Notes under the pieces: model-generated
Database searches by the model: none
What the model was told of the DNA's origin: nothing
Seen by the model: the letters and a program-made list of their open reading frames with translations, nothing else
Shown here: positions 52,980-57,051 of the stretch, piece after piece
How positions within the stretch are numbered: the first letter of the stretch is position 1
Layout of the letters: each line of letters begins with the position of its first letter
From: Limosilactobacillus mucosae DSM 13345
GTDB taxonomy: Bacteria > Bacillota > Bacilli > Lactobacillales > Lactobacillaceae
DNA length: 57,051 nt
Assembly (NCBI RefSeq): GCF_001436025.1
Contig: NZ_AZEQ01000016.1
Span: 1-57,051 of the forward strand
Reading direction: 5' to 3'
Program-made: the position numbers and the translations under genes

Positions 52980-54626
52980 TTAGTTTAGATCGTTGATCAA
53001 GTTGTCCAGACTGGTCAGAATTTCAGCTGGCAGTTTTTCGCCCGTGTGCTGAGCTTCATAGTTCTTAACCCAGTCGCGCCGGATTTCAAAACGCATCTTG
53101 AGCTTGGTTACGTATTCAGCATCATTAAAGTCAACTGGATAGCCGTCGTAAGCAATGTATTCCATGTTGGCCAGCTCGCCAAATGGCTTAAAGGCGGCCT
53201 GGTTTTGGGCAATGTCTTCCAAAGCCTTCAAGGTCAGTTCTTTAGGGATGTCCAAGCCGTTAAAGTTGGCGGTATTGACGATGTAGCAGTCAACGTGGCG
53301 TTCTTCAAACAGCGCCTTAAAGTCTTGATAGTCCTCGCTTAATGGGTAGGCGCGGAATGGGTCGGCAAATGGTTCGATAACCAAAGCGTTGCGGTCAGCG
53401 CCCACCACGTTTTCAGCTGTGGAGCGCTTGGTAGCCAGCGTCAGACCAAACGTAGCCGCGGTAACGGGATCGGTCAGTTTAACGACTGGTGGCAGACTGT
53501 CATCTTTCATAATCCAAAAGACGGCATTGATTGGGGCAATTTCGCGATCCACCCGGTTGGTAGAGGCATAGCGCGTCTTAATGGTCCGTCCATTGCCGTT
53601 GCGCAGATCCTGGGTTACCAGTACTTTTTGGCCGGCTTCGTTAAGCGTGACACCAACGTTCATCACCGTAGTAAAGTACTGCATTTCGCGGCTGCCCGGC
53701 AGATAGTCGTTGGTCTTGTCAAAGTAGGCCGGTTCAAGAGCCGTGGAGCTGCCGTCTTCACGATTGATTACAAACGCATCGTCATGCAGCACGGTAATAT
53801 CAAACTTGCCACCATGCTTGGCGTGCGTCAGCGTAGACTTGCCCGAACCAGAAAGCCCGTAGAAAGCAAAAGTCTGATCATCACGGTCGCTGAAGTGGAA
53901 AGTCTTTTCGCCGCCGTGACAAGCAGTAAAACCATGCCGGTGCGCGGTTGCCCAGGCCAGCGTCAAAGTGGACTTCTTAAGCTCGCCAAAGTAGCGCAGA
54001 CCCAAGACTGCCGCTGCATTGTGCTGAGCATCGATGACAACCAGCCCATGTGGATAGTCGGGACTGCTCCAGTATGGGTCGCAGTACAGATAGATGTCGC
54101 CTTCATCATAGGCCCGTGAATCGGCATAGCGCTTCAGCCAGTTTTCGGTAGCTGTTTGGAAGTTGAGCATGTAAGAAAGCAGATTAACCTCAAATCCTTC
54201 TGCTAGTGCCAGATGCGCCTTTACCATAAAGTCTTCATCCAGCCCCACGATCACGTCCGTCGTGTAAAAGTCGCGTTCGTGGCCTTCATAGATAGCTTCA
54301 CGCAGGACGCCATCGATTTTTTCGGCATCAATGTCTGGAGAACCGATCAAACGCCGTGCTGCCGCGGTCCGGCCCACGATCTGACCATGGTTGTCGACCA
54401 GCATCTTGGCATCGGCTGGCAGTCCCAGTTCTTCGGTATGCTTGATTGGCAGGTCGGTAACGATGGTGTTGGGGTTGCCGGCCGCCAAACGATAAGCAGT
54501 CGCGGTATCAGCAATATGCGTCATGTTGTTGGCGTAGAATGCCGATTCAATCGTAGTCCGCGTCCGTGAGAAGATCGGATTGGTCTTAACGATGTCTTTT
54601 TCAGAAAATTTTGTTTGAGTACTCAT
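52980..54626 (-). CDS. pckA: phosphoenolpyruvate carboxykinase (ATP)
   Basis: 548 aa from ATG 54626, which follows AAAGGTGG; a further-upstream ATG would include the promoter region. Kinase-1a P-loop GLSGSGKSTLTHAKHG, then the metal-binding LHDDAFVINREDGSS with the two Asp, and TRYASTNRVDREIAPINAVF near the ATP site. Interconverts oxaloacetate and ATP with PEP, CO2 and ADP. In lactobacilli without a full TCA cycle it supplies PEP from oxaloacetate or fixes CO2. Convergent with the gene at 52370. Confidence 0.95.
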   Translation of the reverse strand: MSTQTKFSEKDIVKTNPIFSRTRTTIESAFYANNMTHIADTATAYRLAAGNPNTIVTDLPIKHTEELGLPADAKMLVDNHGQIVGRTAAARRLIGSPDIDAEKIDGVLREAIYEGHERDFYTTDVIVGLDEDFMVKAHLALAEGFEVNLLSYMLNFQTATENWLKRYADSRAYDEGDIYLYCDPYWSSPDYPHGLVVIDAQHNAAAVLGLRYFGELKKSTLTLAWATAHRHGFTACHGGEKTFHFSDRDDQTFAFYGLSGSGKSTLTHAKHGGKFDITVLHDDAFVINREDGSSTALEPAYFDKTNDYLPGSREMQYFTTVMNVGVTLNEAGQKVLVTQDLRNGNGRTIKTRYASTNRVDREIAPINAVFWIMKDDSLPPVVKLTDPVTAATFGLTLATKRSTAENVVGADRNALVIEPFADPFRAYPLSEDYQDFKALFEERHVDCYIVNTANFNGLDIPKELTLKALEDIAQNQAAFKPFGELANMEYIAYDGYPVDFNDAEYVTKLKMRFEIRRDWVKNYEAQHTGEKLPAEILTSLDNLINDLN

Positions 54627-54658
54627 TGAACAGCCACCTTTCTGATAAACTATCGTGA

Positions 54659-54683
54659 TTAAAGTGCTTACATTCCTATTATA
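54659..54683 (-). promoter_or_regulatory. pckA promoter core with possible cre site
   Basis: Minus strand -10 TATAAT (54678-54683); at the -35 position only CTATTA is present, so an activator may be needed. TGTAAGCACTTTAA (minus, 54659-54672) just downstream matches the CcpA cre pattern with two differences. Confidence 0.5.
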
Positions 54684-54714
54684 ATGCAAATATCAGCCAA
54701 TAATAGATTTAAAT

Positions 54715-54749
54715 TTTGATATTTGTCGAAAAGTTTGATAAATGTCAAA
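54715..54749. promoter_or_regulatory. two adjacent FNR/CRP-family-like boxes upstream of pckA
   Basis: TTGATAAATGTCAA (54735-54748) and TTGATATTTGTCGA (54716-54729) each resemble TTGAT-N4-ATCAA, with one and two differences. Their centres are 19 bp apart, at about -51 and -70 from the expected pckA transcription start. Together they form a 35-bp near-palindrome, 13 of 16 positions paired. Confidence 0.5.
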
Positions 54750-54972
54750 AAACTCTGGAATTGACAATTTTATGAATTTTTTAAAGTTATTGATTAAGTT
54801 TAAAAGAATTTATATCGCATAAAATTTACATTTTGCCCCGTTATTCTTCAAAACTTTTCCTAAAAGGATTCGCAACTTTTCTTTAAGCTTTGTGTATCAG
54901 CTTTGATGGTCGGGCGTTAAGCGGTTTGTCGATCAAGGCGAAATTATTAATTTAATATAGGGAAGTGATTGT

Positions 54973-56523
54973 TTGCACCACAAAAAAGGACGTTGGCTGG
55001 CACTGATCGCGGTGCTGCTGGTCTTATGCGGGGTTGGTGGCTGGTTTGGCTATCGTCATTATTCGCTGGGTGTCATTTCTGATAAGCAGATCATTAAAAA
55101 TATCAATAGTCATCTGCTTAAGAATAATCCGACATCCAAGCAGACCAAGAGCTATGCCAAAATCGTCAAAAGTACTACGCGGACGCTGGATAATGCTTAC
55201 GTCAAGGTTAATCCATACGGTACCTCGCCATTGACGGCCTTGATGATCTTTAAGACGGATAAGGCTGCTAAGGTAACTTACACGGTTGTCGGTAAGACGG
55301 ATAACACATCGATTACCAACACGGTTAAAGGATACCAGACCACGCACCAGGTACCGATCGTGGGGCTTTATGCCAACTACAGCAACCAGGTTCAGGTTAC
55401 GCTTACCTACAAGGATGGCACGACGGAACAAAAGACGTTTACCATCAAGACGGGCAAGCTGCCAAAGAATCTGCGCAACACCAAGATCACGGTTTCTAAG
55501 AGCAACAAGTCCAAGATGGAAATCGGCAATAACGAGCTGACTTACATCAACAAGACTTCTGAAGAACCGTTTGCCGTTGACGCGGATGGCAATATTCGCT
55601 GGTACTCAACGCTCTACAGCCGTCACACGTTCGTTCAGCTCAGCAATGGCCATTTGTTGATTCAAAATCGGACGAATGGCAATAAGGGTTCTTACAACGT
55701 CTTATCTGAAACGGACTACCTTGGTCGAATCTACCGGCGTTACCGTTTCAGCGACAAGCTTGGCAAGAGTTCGCTTGAACAATACATTACCGCGGTTTAC
55801 CATGACGCGCTTGAGTTGCCAAACCATAATCTCCATAATCTGCTGGTAACGATCTCTGGTGGTGACAAGTACGCAGAAGACATGATTGCCGAAATTGATT
55901 ACAAGACTGGTAAGACGGTCAAGGTAATCGACTTTAAGAAACTGCTGCCTTCAAGCATGTATCGCAACTATAACAGTACGACGACTAAGGGTGGCAAGAT
56001 CGACTGGCTGCACATGAATTCGCTGTACTACGATCAAAAGACGGGCAATCTTTTAGTTTCAGCTCGTAACCAAGATATCACTATGTCCATCAACTACAAG
56101 ACGGGCAAGATTAACTGGATCTACTCTGGCAAGAAGAAGAGCTCCTGGCCTAAGAAGTACCGCAGCAAACTGTTGACGCCAACCAAAGGTACGACGATTA
56201 CCGGTGGTCAGCATGATTTGACGCTTTTGAGCAGTAAAAATGGGAAACTAAAAGTATTGCTTTATGACAACAACATTGATGTTACAAACGGTAATGCCAA
56301 GACATCTGGCAAGTACTCACAAGCGGTTCAGTACACGATTGATACTAAGAAGAAAACCATTAAGCAGACTTGGTCTTATGGTAAGAGCCTGGGTAAGGAT
56401 AACTTTACACGGGTGATCGGCTCGGCACAGCGCTTAAGCAATGGCAATACCTTGATTGACTTTGGCTACAAGCATGATGGTAGTCAAAGCAATATTATCG
56501 AAGTTGATAAGAACAACAACTAG
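54973..56523 (+). CDS. arylsulfotransferase (ASST)-family surface protein, 3' end cut by in-frame TAG
   Basis: 516 aa to the TAG, starting at TTG 54973 after AGGGAAGTG. N-terminal membrane anchor at about 8-27 (WLALIAVLLVLCGVGGWFGY) with basic residues before it, so the rest is outside the cell. A beta domain (about 80-170) precedes a beta-propeller. Residues matching the AssT active site: YHDALELPNHN near 277, DWLHMNSLYYD near 348-358 with SARNQD after it (His, Asn, Arg), and GGQHDLTLL near 417, the presumed sulfated His. AssT enzymes move sulfate from aryl sulfates to phenols. The frame runs on for 35 codons after the TAG with matching C-terminal sequence, so the gene is probably a nonsense mutant. 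Confidence 0.85.
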   Translation: MHHKKGRWLALIAVLLVLCGVGGWFGYRHYSLGVISDKQIIKNINSHLLKNNPTSKQTKSYAKIVKSTTRTLDNAYVKVNPYGTSPLTALMIFKTDKAAKVTYTVVGKTDNTSITNTVKGYQTTHQVPIVGLYANYSNQVQVTLTYKDGTTEQKTFTIKTGKLPKNLRNTKITVSKSNKSKMEIGNNELTYINKTSEEPFAVDADGNIRWYSTLYSRHTFVQLSNGHLLIQNRTNGNKGSYNVLSETDYLGRIYRRYRFSDKLGKSSLEQYITAVYHDALELPNHNLHNLLVTISGGDKYAEDMIAEIDYKTGKTVKVIDFKKLLPSSMYRNYNSTTTKGGKIDWLHMNSLYYDQKTGNLLVSARNQDITMSINYKTGKINWIYSGKKKSSWPKKYRSKLLTPTKGTTITGGQHDLTLLSSKNGKLKVLLYDNNIDVTNGNAKTSGKYSQAVQYTIDTKKKTIKQTWSYGKSLGKDNFTRVIGSAQRLSNGNTLIDFGYKHDGSQSNIIEVDKNNN

Positions 56524-56631
56524 GTATTTAACTTGACGATCAGTTCATCGAAAACTGACCGGACATACGTTTACCGTGCATACCGCGTCAAATTTACGCC
56601 ATCTAATTTTGTATTTGATGTAACCAAATAG
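56524..56631 (+). pseudogene. in-frame 3' continuation of the ASST gene after the amber stop
   Basis: Thirty-five sense codons in the same frame follow the TAG at 56521-56523, reading VFNLTISSSKTDRTYVYRAY then RVKFTPSNFVFDVTK, and end at TAG 56629-56631. The alternating hydrophobic strands and the TYVYRAYRV pattern complete the last propeller blade as in ASST proteins. A one-base change from CAG (Gln) or a similar codon would explain the stop. Confidence 0.7.
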
Positions 56632-57006
56632 TTTTGTGCTTGTTTTAAAGAAGCGTCGGCAGTTTTTGTCGATGTTTTTTCTATTTTGGGTTCAAGAGTT
56701 ATCAGTGATTTTGGTGACAATAAGCAGACTGATTAGTTAAAAGAGTGGATGGCTGATTTTTGGATAGCAAATCGAGCCTGAACTCGGAAAATTTTTAAAA
56801 TAGATTGTTATCATGATTGTTGGCAAAAGTCGCTGATTGGCTTGGACCGTGTCATGATTAGATAATCGTAAATTTTGCGGTTAATAAACTAACGATCGAT
56901 ATGGATTGACTTCACTGCTAAAATTCGTATTTTTATGAACGATAATTAAGCTAGTCAGTCTAATATTCATAGTTTGAAAAACAATTGAAAAACTTTTGAT
57001 AAGCCG
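56632..57006. other. intergenic region at right edge
   Basis: After the terminator at 56654-56680 no gene, RNA or repeat is recognisable; AT-rich throughout. Confidence 0.5.
56654..56680 (+). terminator. terminator after the ASST gene
   Basis: CGTCGGC (56654-56660) pairs with GTCGATG (56668-56674), 7 bp with two G-U, followed by six T. It lies after the second stop codon, so the transcription unit still extends past the amber codon. Confidence 0.65.
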
Positions 57007-57035
57007 TTGACATATGACCGTAATCTTTGTATATT
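57007..57035 (+). promoter_or_regulatory. strong sigma-A promoter reading out of the window
   Basis: Perfect -35 TTGACA (57007-57012), exactly 17-base spacer, -10 TATATT (57030-57035). The gene it serves starts beyond the right edge. Confidence 0.75.
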
Positions 57036-57051
57036 AGATAACGTTGTCGCG

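Larger units (their letters stand above)
54627..54972. other. pckA / arylsulfotransferase divergent intergenic region
   Basis: Holds the pckA promoter and two FNR/CRP-like boxes. TTGACA occurs at 54761-54766 on the plus strand but without a matching -10, so the promoter of the arylsulfotransferase gene is not identified. AT-rich, no gene. Confidence 0.5.

Overview
The window looks like the chromosome of a lactic acid bacterium, most likely a heterofermentative lactobacillus of the Limosilactobacillus type. This rests on the Firmicutes gene order gmk-rpoZ-coaBC-priA-fmt-rsmB-prpC-pknB-rsgA-rpe-thiN-rpmB-asp23-fakA-recG-plsX-acpP-rnc-smc-ftsY-ylxM-ffh-rpsP-khpA-rimM-trmD-rplS, a cysteine-free L28, strong Shine-Dalgarno (SD) sites, and a phenolic acid decarboxylase with its PadR regulator. 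The species is inferred, not proven.

Layout. Positions 1-4900, mostly minus strand: a TetR regulator and a very large MMPL exporter in one operon behind a palindromic operator, then a small gene whose promoter carries two LexA-type SOS boxes. Positions 5257-38043, plus strand: the housekeeping block for nucleotide and CoA supply, replication restart, initiator-tRNA formylation, the PrpC/PknB signalling pair, ribosome assembly, fatty-acid and phospholipid precursors, chromosome condensation and SRP-dependent targeting. Two accessory inserts break it: a self-regulated GntR/ABC cassette between ffh and rpsP, and an amino-acid permease between trmD and rplS. FtsY has an unusual acidic N-terminal extension built from 45-bp tandem repeats.

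Positions 38100-48400 are an accessory island, visibly more AT-rich than its flanks from about 40150 on. It starts after rplS with a truncated phage-type integrase, then an IS200/IS605-like end hairpin next to a gene remnant, a WYL-domain regulator on the minus strand, and a divergent plus-strand operon. That operon encodes three different dynamin-type GTPases (560, 723 and 414 aa) and an approximately 830-aa Sel1/TPR-like protein ending in a Cys-Phe-Ile (CFI-box) domain. Its leader has its own promoter, a 31-codon ORF with a strong SD, and a 15-bp intrinsic terminator overlapping the end of that ORF, so the GTPase genes appear to be controlled by attenuation or antitermination. This WYL plus leader plus multi-dynamin plus CFI-box set is the best candidate for an undescribed system, plausibly phage defence or membrane stress protection.

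Positions 48700-57051: a flavin/PNPOx-fold protein, a 14-TM MFS exporter, padC-padR with an operator over the padC promoter, a hypothetical gene, ATP-dependent PEP carboxykinase (minus strand) with two FNR/CRP-like boxes upstream, and a surface arylsulfotransferase-family gene interrupted near its 3' end by an in-frame TAG. A strong promoter at the right edge fires out of the window.
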